11,419 bases of DNA. Source: Smittium culicis (taxonomy: Eukaryota; Kickxellomycota; Harpellomycetes; Harpellales; Legeriomycetaceae). The stretch is taken from assembly GCA_001970855.1 (NCBI GenBank), contig LSSN01004612.1, positions 1-11,419 of the forward strand. The letters run 5' to 3'. The notes under the pieces are model-generated. The model worked only from the letters and a program-made list of their open reading frames with translations, was not told the DNA's origin and did no database searches. Position numbers and translations under genes: made by a program. Numbering within the stretch: position 1 is the first letter of the stretch; each line of letters starts with the position of its first letter. This document shows, piece after piece, positions 1 through 7,879 of this stretch.

Positions 1-544
1 TCTAGAAGCTATTTATATTAGTCGCTATAAGAAACCGTTCTATCGAGCACATTTTTCACAGAAATAAAGCCTTTAGCATTGACATTTCTCGAGTACAATG
101 ACCATAGTAAATACTACGCCCTTATTAATCTAGTAAAGACTCATTAAGTTTATATCATTTAAATAGTGTTTAATTGAACCCTTTTACCAATTGAGGGAAA
201 AGAAGTCGTTTAAAAATACTTCCCCGTATTTTATTATTATTATTTGTCTTTAGTTTTAGCCTTTATTATGGTTAATACAAATTTTCAATATTGCAAAAAG
301 TATAAATAGTCTTTTTTTACCCAGCTTTCTGATTTCATATCAGAAAACAAATGTATTCCATCTTTAAAAATGATATATATACTAATACGTGGATTACCTT
401 TTTTCAGTTTATACCTCTTGAATTCTCTTTGATATTGATGCTTCTGACATAGTGCTATAATTCTGGGGAAAAATGATACCTCTCGCAATATTAACCCGAG
501 AATACGAATAAAATTGACTGAAGAGTGCTGATGGTTCTGCACGG
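1..544. other. AT-rich sequence, no recognised feature
   Basis: No frame on either strand reads as a protein family I recognise. A minus-strand frame at 285-566 is open for 93 codons, but it has no motif I can name and overlaps the start of the element A remnant. A short TTA microsatellite lies near 230-245. This stretch could hold the gag or 5' LTR of element A, but I could not match it to any sequence downstream of that element's integrase. Confidence 0.5.
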
Positions 545-994
545 GTGGGAGGAACAATAATAGCACTGGTTGAAGCTCCGAAAGCTAGAGTAGGTGAGAC
601 GTATTTTACTACACAGCTTTCATCAAGGAAAATATTGAGGATATCAGTTTTTTTAATATATCAGGAAATACATCCTCTTAAAACATCGAAGAGCCGAAAA
701 GGAATAAATATCCAAAACAAAATGGAAACAGGACTGGTAAATTTAATATCCATAAAAAAAGAAAAACCAGGATGGTCAGTTCAAGAATAATAACAGCTAC
801 AGCTCCAATCTTATTTAAAGAAATTTTTAAAAAAAGTCGAAATCTGTTGAAGAAATCAATATGAGCTAGAAAAAAATCAAAGAAGCAGGCGCAAAAAAAT
901 TTTTATCCACAAATAATGAATAAAAATGGAAATTTGAAGACTCAAAAGAAAAACCTAGATATATTCTTGCAATTTTTAGACCAAAAATATCACA
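545..994 (+). pseudogene. Element A gag-pol linker and protease N-terminal side (weak)
   Basis: A frame open from 545 to 790 (81 codons, first codon GTG, not a convincing start) is rich in Lys, Arg and Ser. It is in the same reading phase as the protease motif at 995. After its TAA the phase is full of stops, but a neighbouring phase just before 995 reads as coding-like text, including PRYILAIFRPKIS, as expected just upstream of a retropepsin active site. I read this as the basic linker between gag and protease. No family-specific motif confirms it, and gag itself was not found. Confidence 0.4.
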
Positions 995-1186
995 CTAATA
1001 ATTGATATTGGTGCAGCATATTTGGTCATGAAGTCTGAATTAGCATGAAACCTTAGTTCTGTAATAAAAATATATATTTCAGGTATTATGGCTTTGAGAA
1101 TTCACGGGAAAACGATCAAGATACCCGGATATTGAATTCTGGATCTAATTATTGATTCTCACGTTTATAATTTGTTTTTTTAATTA
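995..1186 (+). pseudogene. Element A retropepsin (aspartic protease), 5' part, broken by LTR-1
   Basis: The phase starting at 995 reads LIIDIGAAYLVMKSELA. This matches the retropepsin active-site strand LIIDTGAA, with the catalytic Asp kept (codon 1004-1006) and the usual Thr changed to Ile, as one C-to-T change would do. The phase stays coherent to 1180 with only two stops, TGA at 1046 and 1133. It includes RIHGKTIKIPG and DSHVYNL, which fit the flap and second half of the protease. The enzyme would have cut the Gag-Pol polyprotein during particle maturation. The domain is cut by LTR-1, and coding-like sequence resumes beyond that LTR's target-site duplication. Confidence 0.7.
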
Positions 1187-1190
1187 ATAA

Positions 1191-1700
1191 TGTCGGAGAA
1201 TTCCGAGTTCCCCACCTAGTTTTATTTATTTATTTATTATTCCCTAGGAATTTATTTGGGTTCAATTAATAAGATATAGCGAAATGAATAAAAGTTTTAT
1301 AAATTTTATTGATTTTTTTTTATTTATCAACTATCCTATCTCTCCTTCTTTCTTTTATGAAAAATCGTCTCTATTTATGGTGAATAGAAAAATGTGTAAT
1401 CATAAGAATTCGAAAAGACTTTTGTTAATTTTATAAAGGTTGATATAGTTCAGTACTATATGTATGTTAATTTTTTATAGGTGTATAATAAAATAAGATA
1501 TAGTATAATAAAAGATATAAAAATAATGTAGACATCTGGTTGAGATCAGATCGCCAAAATTTCTCTTTGTAAAAAAAACTGCATTGAAATTATCTTTGCA
1601 TAAAAAAATTTGAATTGAAAATCCTTTGATTTTTTTTTCTCAACCGACGTCACCTAGGAATTAATCAGAGTTCTCTTTGTCGTCTGATTTCCCTACGACA
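1191..1700. mobile_element. Solo LTR-1 nested in the element A protease
   Basis: The 510-base unit starts TGTCGG and ends TACGACA, so its ends carry the TG...CA of LTRs and a perfect 5-base inverted repeat (TGTCG/CGACA). It is flanked by the direct repeat ATAA (1187-1190 and 1701-1704), which fits a 4-base integrase target duplication. No protein-like sequence lies inside. Internal features are a TTTA microsatellite (about 1221-1240), a TATA-like run at 1516-1525, the 10-base repeat CCTAGGAATT near each end (1243-1252, 1653-1662) and an 8-base inverted pair (1538-1545 with 1638-1645). Removing it brings two protease-like stretches together. A solo LTR forms by recombination between the two LTRs of an inserted element. 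Orientation is not certain. Confidence 0.75.
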
Positions 1701-1799
1701 ATAATGGAATTTAGAGTGATACCTAACTGATAGGAATAAACTTTTTACAAAAAATACCGGGTAGAATTTTATAAAACGACTATCTCGAGTATACGGTGG
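1701..1799 (+). pseudogene. Element A protease, middle fragment between two LTRs
   Basis: This 99-base piece lies between LTR-1 and LTR-2. Read across the ATAA junction, it gives an I/L-I-N-N stretch and then short blocks that fit the C-terminal part of retropepsins, where a G/N-N-D/E-W type motif follows the core. It holds several stops and I cannot keep one frame through it. Assignment rests mainly on position: the last protease codons before LTR-1 and the first after it fit together once the LTR and one copy of the ATAA repeat are discounted. Confidence 0.45.
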
Positions 1800-2222
1800 T
1801 GTCAAGATTGCTTAGTTTTGCATAGGCTTTTGCTGCTTATTTATACTATCCAATAATATAACTAGCGAAAAAAACAAACATGATAACGCTATCACTGCAA
1901 ATGTATTCCAGAAATTAGCATAACTACAGATTTATACAAAAAATTTCAATATTTTTGCTCTGGACTTTGCCTTGCATACATTTATTCTAGTCTCAGCCAT
2001 TCCTACGTTTAAGTGTATTTTGATTGACGTAAAACACATAAATAGCCCCAATTTTCCCTATTTTTTTGATCTATTCATCTGAAAACAATTTTCTTCTGTT
2101 TTCTAGTCTTAGTTTAAAATAATTATATATTCTTTTTCCTGTCAAAATAACACATAGTTTACTCCTATCTACCTTTTTAGTTGATACCTTCTGTATTACT
2201 CCTTCCCGTCTCTTTCATGACA
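1800..2222. mobile_element. Solo LTR-2 nested in element A
   Basis: The 423-base unit starts TGTCAAG and ends CATGACA, giving TG...CA ends and a perfect 5-base inverted repeat (TGTCA/TGACA). It is flanked by GGTGG (1795-1799) and AGTGG (2223-2227), a 5-base target duplication with one G/A difference. There is no protein-like content. A TATA-like box with the sequence CATAAATAGCCCC sits near 2038-2050, and the right end is pyrimidine-rich, as is common in U5. Its length and sequence differ from LTR-1, so it comes from another family. The imperfect duplication makes it a little less certain than LTR-1. Confidence 0.68.
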
Positions 2223-2518
2223 AGTGGTAATAGATAAATTAATTTACATACCTTTATAATCAAATTAACTGCTGTATATCAAAGAGTTGGAAGAAAATGG
2301 TAATTCTAAGAATCATATAATTTTGATTCGTATGAAAATTTAGGCAAAAATACAAGAAAAAAAGCTGTTGGTATATATTAAAGCTCTCTTCAATATTCTA
2401 TAAGAGATTTAGAACCCATTAAAAAACAAACAGAAGAGCTTACAGATAATCTGAATACCTAATTAGATGAATTTGACGATAAATCTCTAAAAATTAACTT
2501 GGCGCCATAAAAAAAATA
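2223..2518 (+). pseudogene. Element A protease-RT connecting region
   Basis: There are no long open frames. Short blocks fit the linker upstream of a Ty3/gypsy RT. The clearest is LDEFDDK at about 2464-2484, in the place where such elements have an acidic LLxEFxDxF-like segment. The stretch is then continuous with the RT block starting near 2519. Stops occur in all three phases. The assignment comes from position and this short motif. Confidence 0.45.
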
Positions 2519-3244
2519 TGGAAGGGTGATTTCCATATACCAATTAAATTGGAATCAAGCCCACCAAATTTCTATAGAAAACGATATTCACCTAATGAAA
2601 GGAAAATAGTGCTCGATGAAATAAGTGAGGTTGAGAAAAATGTGATTATTTTCCCATCATATTCGGAATGGCTGTCTCCAGTGCATTTAGTTCCAAAGCT
2701 AAATGGTAATTACAGGTGTTTTGTTGACTACAGGAAAATAAATGCAAAATTTTTATGGATAAGTACCCCTGTTCAACCATTAATGATTGTTTAACCAAGC
2801 TACAGGAAATAAATTTTACTCGAATTTAGATTGTACGTCTGGATATTGAAAATTTGAGTCATAGAAATAATAAAGTATATATACTACATTAATTTACTCA
2901 TTCGGAACTTACGAATTTAATGTATTATCTTTTAGCATATTCAATCCCCCCCCTCACACTTTGAAATAATAGTGGACAAAGTTTTAAGACCTGATTCATG
3001 TGAATATTTAACAGTTTACTTATACGACATATTAATATTTACAAAAAGTTAAATAGAAAATTAATCCATTTGAGATCGGTGTTTGAAAAATTGAGGAAAT
3101 TTAATATAGGCATAAGTTTAAGGAAGTTCCGGTTTTAAAATTTTTTTTTTTTTAAATACTTAGGTTACGATATAAGAAAGATGGGGATATCTTCAGACTC
3201 AGATAAGTTAAAAATATGGATAGCACATAAATCCAAAATAATGT
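2519..3244 (+). pseudogene. Element A reverse transcriptase, inactive
   Basis: RT would copy element RNA into cDNA inside the particle. Ty3/gypsy RT blocks appear in order in shifting phases: FHIPIKL (from 2531), YRKRYSPNE, EWLSPVHLVPK and FVDYRKIN (in the frame open from 2549 to 2794), LDCTSGY (about 2826-2846, first catalytic Asp kept at 2829), FGTYEFNVLSF (from 2901), a C-run where the NAPATFQ motif belongs (2946-2953), VYLYDILIF (about 3014-3040) and the thumb block YLGYDIRKMGISSDSDK (about 3157-3210). The YxDD site reads YLYD (3017-3028), so one metal-binding Asp is Tyr. Several stops and frameshifts are present, one near the T run at about 3141-3153. Confidence 0.85.
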
Positions 3245-3882
3245 AAAACAATAAGGTCATTAATAGTAACAGCATCTTACTTCAAAAGATCCATTCCTTT
3301 ATACGTATGAACAACTGTAACAGTGAAAAAAATGGCGAAGAAGGAAATATAATTCGAATTTATGAATGAATTTAAACAATCATAAACTAAAGATATTGTT
3401 ACCCACGGAGATAAACTACAATTTTTAAGAACGAGACCATTTAGCGATATAGCGACAATAAAAATCTTATGGCCTAACATATGGAATACAGATTTTAAAA
3501 TATACGCTGAATGTTAATATTTGATTTGATTAATGTTAATTAATTCGCTGATCTAAATTATCCAATCAAATCATTTTATTTAACAGCATAAAAGACTTAA
3601 AGATTCGAAAAATGGATATCTAAGTCTTTAAATTTTTCTCCATCTCTTAATAAAAATAAATTTCGAATCTAACACTGAAAACCCAGTGGTGTCAGTTATT
3701 TATAGAATTTCCAAGTCTAGTCGAAGATATTCAAGATGGGTTTCTTTTTTACCCGAATTTAGATTGAAATTTTTGCGTATAATCAAAAAAATGATAATGG
3801 CGAAATACAATTTTTTTCAAGATACCCTGAATTACATGTTGTAAAATGCGCAGAGGTAGAAATAAAATTTGATAACATCAAA
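3245..3882 (+). pseudogene. Element A RT-RNase H tether and RNase H, decayed
   Basis: The first block, 3245-3310, reads TIRSLIVTASYFKRSIP and matches the conserved LRSFLGLASYYRRFIP tether of Ty3/gypsy RTs. From about 3354 the reading is weak. A second clear block at 3668-3811 is one stop-free phase with SSRRYSRWVSFLPEF, matching the end of RNase H, where SSRIARWxxxLxEF precedes the GKENxxADALSR motif. The catalytic Asp-Glu-Asp residues between these blocks cannot be identified. The region 3480-3660 contains two short perfect inverted repeats and no recognisable RNase H core, so that part is either replaced or decayed. RNase H would remove RNA from the RNA-DNA hybrid. Confidence 0.7.
3522..3629. 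repeat. Two adjacent short inverted repeats in the RNase H gap
   Basis: TGATTTGATT (3522-3531) is the exact reverse complement of AATCAAATCA (3564-3573). AAAGACTTA (3591-3599) is the exact reverse complement of TAAGTCTTT (3621-3629). Arms are 10 and 9 bases with loops of 32 and 21. In DNA this AT-rich such pairs can arise by chance. They are noted because they lie exactly where RNase H similarity fails. Confidence 0.45.
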
Positions 3883-4215
3883 TTGTTTTTAGAAGGAAAA
3901 AGTATGAAAAATGAATCAAAAGCACGGAAAATAGCAATTTATTATAGACTGAAAAATGGTAACTTATTCCGGATTACAAATAAAAAAGCAATTAAAGTAG
4001 TCAGTTCCGAAAATAGCCTCTATAAAATAATTAAACCAATACACGAAGAAATAGACCGCGTCAAATTTCAAGGAATATGGAATATAGTGAAAAATAAAAT
4101 ATGGAGAACTATGCTAAAACAAGAAATAAAATATTTTTTTGATTCTTGTATAGAATTTCAAGAGTGTCTAATTTCGAAGCAAGTGTACAGATTTACCAAG
4201 TCCTTGAAAACTTGA
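3883..4215 (+). pseudogene. Element A integrase N-terminal zinc-binding domain, damaged
   Basis: The 110-codon frame begins at a TTG that is not a true start. It reads LKNGNLFR, IIKPIHEEID, GIWNIVKNKIW and EIKYFFDSCIEFQ, the pattern of the HHCC domain of Ty3/gypsy integrases (iHeexGHxGxxKTwxxIKxxyyWPxMrxdIxxyixxCxxCQ). The first His is present (residue 54). The second His position is Arg (residue 59). The first Cys is present (residue 89). The second Cys is Phe (residue 92, codon about 4156-4158). With two of four zinc ligands lost, the domain would not fold normally. It is the longest open piece of element A and ends at TGA just after the KSLKT block that joins to the catalytic core. Confidence 0.85.
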
Positions 4216-4771
4216 GGATTAAAAAATGTATTTTTTATATCCATTCCCGAATAATATACACCGGAAAATATATATTAGTGGCTGTAATTTTATTTTCGGG
4301 GTTTCTTAAAGTATGAAAAACTAAAAGTCAAATACCAGATGTAACCCTTGGCTGAATCAAAAAAAATGAAATTGATATTCGGTGTTCGGTGTTCCAGAGA
4401 TGATATCCTGTGAAAACACTCTGATATTAATTCTATTATGCTAAAAGATTATATAAAAAGTAAAGAAATAAAGACATAAAGGTCAAAAATAACTAAAATA
4501 TCAGCTTTAATGGAAAATTAAGTCTATAAGTATGAATCGAAGAATTAGATATGGGTTAATGAAGACCATTAATGGTAATTTTGACGATTGGGGGTATATA
4601 ATCGATAAAATACTATCATGAATTCTAACAGCAGCTTCAATGTGATCACGATACTCTTCTCACTATTTGATGTTTGGAGAAAAAATGAGGATTCCATTTT
4701 TTGACCTTCCAAAGGTAGAAGTACATCCGCTATGAAAAAAAAAAATATATATATACCACATTATTATTCGT
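4216..4771 (+). pseudogene. Element A integrase catalytic core, decayed
   Basis: Two blocks identify the retroviral-type integrase core, which would insert the cDNA into host DNA. At 4263-4310 the phase reads GKYILVAVILFSGF, matching the strand-2 motif YILVAVDYFSxW, with its conserved Asp-Tyr replaced. At 4559-4696 one phase with two TGA stops (4619, 4643) reads GNFDDWGYIIDKIL and later YLMFGEKMRIP, matching the end of the core (WxxxixxxlxayRt...SPfyLmfGrxxrlP). I cannot see the DDE catalytic residues or the HPQTNG motif between them, where all phases are broken. The short AT run at 4747-4755 follows the core. Confidence 0.72.
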
Positions 4772-5077
4772 GTGCATATGTATATAGAGAAGTCAAATTA
4801 CAGTACTATAGTTGAGTTTAAAATAGAAAAATTTCTGATGGTATTCAATCCAGCGATACGGATAAAAGTTATAGTTAATAAAGTGAATAAAAGTTGCCTC
4901 GGCTCCTTCAAAAAAATTTTATTCAGAGAAAAAAATGTATACATAATAAACGACGAGAAAAACAGAAAACGAAATTTTCATGCGTCAATGTTGATGCGGT
5001 ACTACCGCCGCAGAGGAGATGAATGGGTTAAGAAAGGGAGTCTAAAATTTGATATTTCGACTTCTATTTTGCATTAA
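4772..5077 (+). pseudogene. Element A integrase C-terminal domain
   Basis: The 101-codon frame begins at a GTG that is not a true start. It reads VFNPAIRIKV, then CLGSFKKILFREKNVYII, DEKNRKRNFHASML and RYYRR. This fits the Ty3/gypsy integrase C-terminal GPY/F module (WxGPYkIl...NvYxIxdxxxrkxxxhasrlkxYyxR), with GPY changed to GSF. The module helps bind DNA and chromatin. Reading ends at TAA with a short basic tail and no chromodomain. It is the last coding-like sequence of element A. A purine-rich, acidic-coding stretch (about 5229-5290) follows at a distance and could be decayed 3' sequence. Confidence 0.8.
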
Positions 5078-6214
5078 TAATGTAGATAAAGTGGATTAAT
5101 TTATGTGCTCATAGCTTATGATCATAATTTAAGCGTATTGTGATTCTATACTGGAATTTAAAATTTATCATTATTCCTATTAATTTTGATAAGTTTATTA
5201 ATTTATATAAATCTATATTACGAATTACCTCGAGAAAATATGGGATAATAAAGAGCCAAAGTTAGAAGAAGATGGAAGTGGTTTAATTTTGATAAAAATA
5301 TAAAGAAAAAAAATTTTTTTTATTTGAAGATATTATTTCTCAAACAAAATCACACTAAACTAGTAAAATAAAAAAAATACTTATTGCCGTCGGAAAAAAT
5401 TACAAATTTAAATAAAATTTCTTGCTCGTTTTTGATTCAATAATTGTCATAAATAAAAATGGAATGTTTCAGAAAATCTATTTGCTGATATCGACCGACC
5501 TAAAATAAAGATGATTTTAAATTATATTAAAACTATAATTTGAATTAATGATATTTGCATTAATATTATGTAATATATCTTATAAGTTTAATAATTAAAG
5601 TTAAAATTTGTGTATTTTATGAAACCTTATGAAAATTAATAATTAAATTCAATTAGATTTCAAAAATAAAGCTTTTCAAATAAATAACTTATCTAAAAAA
5701 TACATAGAAAAAAAACTTAGTTATTTTTTGATAGTTTATTTTATTAAAGTTAAAGCTCATTAAAAAAAACACATACAAAAAAAAAACAAATCTTCCCGTT
5801 ATAAAATAGAAATTGTAAGAAAATTTCGCAATTTCTACACAGAAAAACTTTGTTTCGTAAAATCAATAAAATAAACCCAGATGAATCATCAATTACATGT
5901 ATGGTTTTAATATTAGGTTTTTTTAAATTTTTATTTAGCAGTAAAATAACTCAATACATATTGTGATAATATCAGAAAATTTATGATTTTTAGAAATTTG
6001 ATAAATAGATCTTATAACTAATACTTTTATCATTGTGATTTCATATATTTTTAGTATTTAAATAATGATTAAGTATAAATTGAAATAAATAATTATTCTA
6101 GTACGTTTTCGTATACAATAAATTTTTATTTCTGCTCTTTTTTTTAAAAAAAAATTCTAATCTTTTCTTTGTTATTCGTATACAATGTCGCCAAAAATAT
6201 AAAAAACAAACACT
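5078..6214. other. Extremely AT-rich spacer between elements A and B
   Basis: No protein similarity appears on either strand. I counted 15 G+C in 120 bases at 5521-5640, about 12%. This is where the 3' LTR of element A and the 5' LTR of element B should lie, but I could not find TG...CA ends with a matching target duplication. The only structured signals are a purine run followed by T at about 5305-5322, which resembles a decayed polypurine tract, and the 12-base direct repeat just before gag of element B. Confidence 0.55.
6108..6186. repeat. 12-base direct repeat upstream of the element B gag
   Basis: TTCGTATACAAT occurs at 6108-6119 and again at 6175-6186, 67 bases apart start to start, with long T and A runs between. 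The second copy ends 28 bases before the gag ATG. It could be a duplicated end of the 5' LTR of element B, an untranslated leader repeat, or chance. Confidence 0.45.
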
Positions 6215-6442
6215 ATGGCTATGCTAAAAATTGAGGATTTTAGAGGCGAATTAGTAAATTTAGACTTGAAAAAATCGGCTAAAAATGCTTCAAAGAAGCT
6301 TTTATGTGCAGGAATGAAACAGAAATTCAGCGGACAGGCTCATATTATAATTAATGAAGGAAAGGGCCGGGATTTTGAGAGATTCATACCACACAGAGCT
6401 GGACATAAAATCAACCCCAGATTGCAGAGGTTTCAACTTTGA
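6215..6442 (+). pseudogene. Element B gag N-terminal fragment (75 codons)
   Basis: The frame starts at a true ATG with A at -3, which suits eukaryotic initiation. It follows the likely 5' leader and precedes the zinc knuckle by 758 bases, the usual place for gag. The product is basic, rich in Lys and Arg, with no membrane segment. I do not recognise its sequence as a named gag family, so the call rests on position. It stops at TGA (6440-6442), while the following sequence still has short coding-like pieces. A minus-strand 60-codon frame over the same bases looks like a shadow. Confidence 0.5.
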
Positions 6443-7155
6443 ATCATTGATCCTATACTTTATGTCATTTTTTGTGTAGCCCAAAGCCGAGTTATCAGTT
6501 AGGAATAATTTATAGGATCAAGAGCAGAAAAGATCGCTAGAAGAATTTATATAAGCTGAAGAGGTTTTAGTAGGATCCGAATCTATTAATTCCGAAATTG
6601 AAAAAATAAATTTTCGTTAACCACTTAAATCAAAAAATCCCTTAAATCTGTTCTTTAAAAAAAAATTATGGTATTTTTTGCAAGAAAAATAGTTTGAATG
6701 GGTATTGATTAATTACTCAAAAATTGTGTCAGTAATTGTAATAACGGTAATACCACAAAGAATAGAACCTGAAAATTCTCGTGAAAAAATATAAATTGAT
6801 CACATTAATACCATGATTAAAGCTCATTAAGACGGATTGGTAGCTCTATACATGTTCAAAACCAACCTTGTTCTTATAAGCAAAAAAAATTTTTTTATAT
6901 GTTTCTAGACAGCCCGCTAAAGTAGATGTAAACTCTATGTTTGGAAATTAGAGCTTTTATAAGAATTTACTATGTTTTAAATGCGGATTAAAAGGTCATA
7001 TGTTAAAATATTACTCGGGAAAAGCATTAAGTTATTTTTAAAAGGATATATAGATGACAGATGAAAATATAAACAATATGATTCAGTTATAATGAAAATT
7101 GAGACTAGGATATTAAATTATGATAATTTTAATATCCTGATAGATTATAGAAAGC
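6443..7155 (+). pseudogene. Element B gag remainder with a damaged zinc knuckle
   Basis: Frames are broken throughout 6443-6970, with no motif I can name. At 6973-7014 the sequence reads CFKCGLKGHMLKYY. This is the CX2CX4HX4C zinc knuckle of retroviral-type nucleocapsids, with the last Cys read as Tyr. TGC or TGT to TAC or TAT is one G-to-A change. In an active element the knuckle binds genomic RNA for packaging. A hairpin (7107-7138) follows closely. The knuckle makes gag the secure call for this region even though the capsid part is unreadable. Confidence 0.7.
7107..7138. repeat. 11-base perfect inverted repeat after the zinc knuckle
   Basis: AGGATATTAAA (7107-7117) pairs exactly with TTTAATATCCT (7128-7138) across a 10-base loop. 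It lies about 90 bases downstream of the knuckle, where gag ends and pol begins in related elements. It is not followed by a T run as a terminator would be. A role in gag-pol frameshifting is possible in principle, but the surrounding frames are too broken to test it by eye. Confidence 0.5.
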
Positions 7156-7482
7156 CAATTGGATAATCGGTCACATCAAAGCAAATATGATGAAAATTAG
7201 GGCGATGAAAGACCTAAACTCGATAGTGAATATGGCCTAGAAAAGGAATATTTCGATGCCTCTGATTTAGAAGAATTTATATCTAGAGTGGAAAAGTTGA
7301 GTATAAATGAGAAATTTCTTGAAAAGAATACCACTAGGAAAGGAATGTATAAACCTCGAGAGGCCAATATTCTTAGCAAAATTCGGCAACTTGCCTATCT
7401 AAATCTTATATACTCGGAGAAAACAGTTTTTTTTATCTATAGCGAAATTATCGATAAGCTTAGTATACAGGTTGATAGCTAA
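7156..7482 (+). pseudogene. Element B acidic gag-pol linker
   Basis: One reading phase runs from about 7156 to the TAA after 7482 with a single TAG at 7198-7200, giving about 108 codons. The first half is charged and acidic (DERPKLDSEYGLEKEYFDAS, then DLEEF). The second half has basic stretches (FLEKNTTRKGMYKPREANIL). The low number of stops compared with the rest of the window suggests true former coding sequence. I do not recognise a domain. By place, it joins gag to the missing protease. A minus-strand frame at 7197-7379 is a shadow. Confidence 0.5.
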
Positions 7483-7879
7483 AAAAAAAAAAGTAAAATT
7501 GGCCATTGAGTGTGAAATGGGTACAATGGAAACTGAAACAGCGAATTTTACCACTGGAAAAGCAAGTTAAAATCTGTAGTTTTATTTTTCTCTTCAGACT
7601 CTGTATAGGCTTAATAATTTGATTTCATTTTTGGAAAAATTTTAAATTAAATTTTATATATTCAAAAAATAAATTTCTGCGTGTAAAAGAAAAGAAAAAG
7701 TTACTATTGGTTATTAAAATGTATTTATAATAAGTACAAAAAATCTCGATAAAATTTTTTAAAAAAAGGAGATAAAGTGTGTTAGTCTTTATTTATTAAA
7801 GAAAATACCTAAGATACCAAGAATAAATTATACAATTCCGGGATTGAAAAAATATTGAATAAATTCCTAGAATTTTTGA
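7483..7879 (+). other. Element B region where a protease is expected; none seen
   Basis: This stretch lies between the linker and the RT. I looked for a D-T/S-G active-site strand in all three plus phases and did not find a convincing one. The sequence is A-rich, with runs of 11 A (about 7483-7493) and 7 A (about 7761-7767). It may be decayed protease and the RT N-terminus, or a deletion with later drift. Confidence 0.4.

Larger units (their letters stand above)
545..5077 (+). mobile_element. Element A: decayed Ty3/gypsy-class LTR retrotransposon (pol remnant)
   Basis: Remnants of protease, reverse transcriptase, RNase H and integrase lie in the Ty3/gypsy order on the plus strand. Integrase comes after RT and RNase H, which rules out the Ty1/copia order. 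Each domain is recognised from short conserved blocks, described in the separate entries. Many stops and frameshifts break the frame, so no polyprotein can be made. Two solo LTRs (1191-1700 and 1800-2222) are nested in the protease region and account for 933 bases of the span. The ends are not defined: no LTR pair or primer-binding site was found, and 545 and 5077 only mark the outermost coding-like sequence. The integrase C-terminus shows no chromodomain, unlike element C. Confidence 0.85.

Noticed and set aside
285..566. 93-codon minus-strand open frame
   Set aside because: No motif or composition I recognise, and no supporting context. Its end overlaps the start of the plus-strand element A frame. 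Open frames of this length occur by chance when stops are mutated unevenly.
1678..1700. Alternative LTR boundary using the inner TGTCG/CGACA pair at 1678-1700
   Set aside because: Such a 23-base unit would have no matching flanks. The outer boundary at 1191 gives the ATAA duplication and restores the protease context.
3277..3480. 67-codon minus-strand open frame
   Set aside because: It lies opposite the RT-RNase H tether of element A, which reads clearly on the plus strand. It is a shadow.
1046..4645. Reassigned TGA codon (many in-frame TGA in otherwise coherent phases)
   Set aside because: TAA, TAG and frameshifts are also common in the same domains, and the TGA codons align with variable positions rather than consistently with Trp. 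Pseudogene decay explains all of them.
6302..6484. 60-codon minus-strand open frame
   Set aside because: It overlaps the plus-strand gag start of element B and has no recognisable content.
7197..7379. 60-codon minus-strand open frame
   Set aside because: It is opposite the long plus-strand acidic linker phase of element B. It looks like a shadow rich in Ser and Leu.
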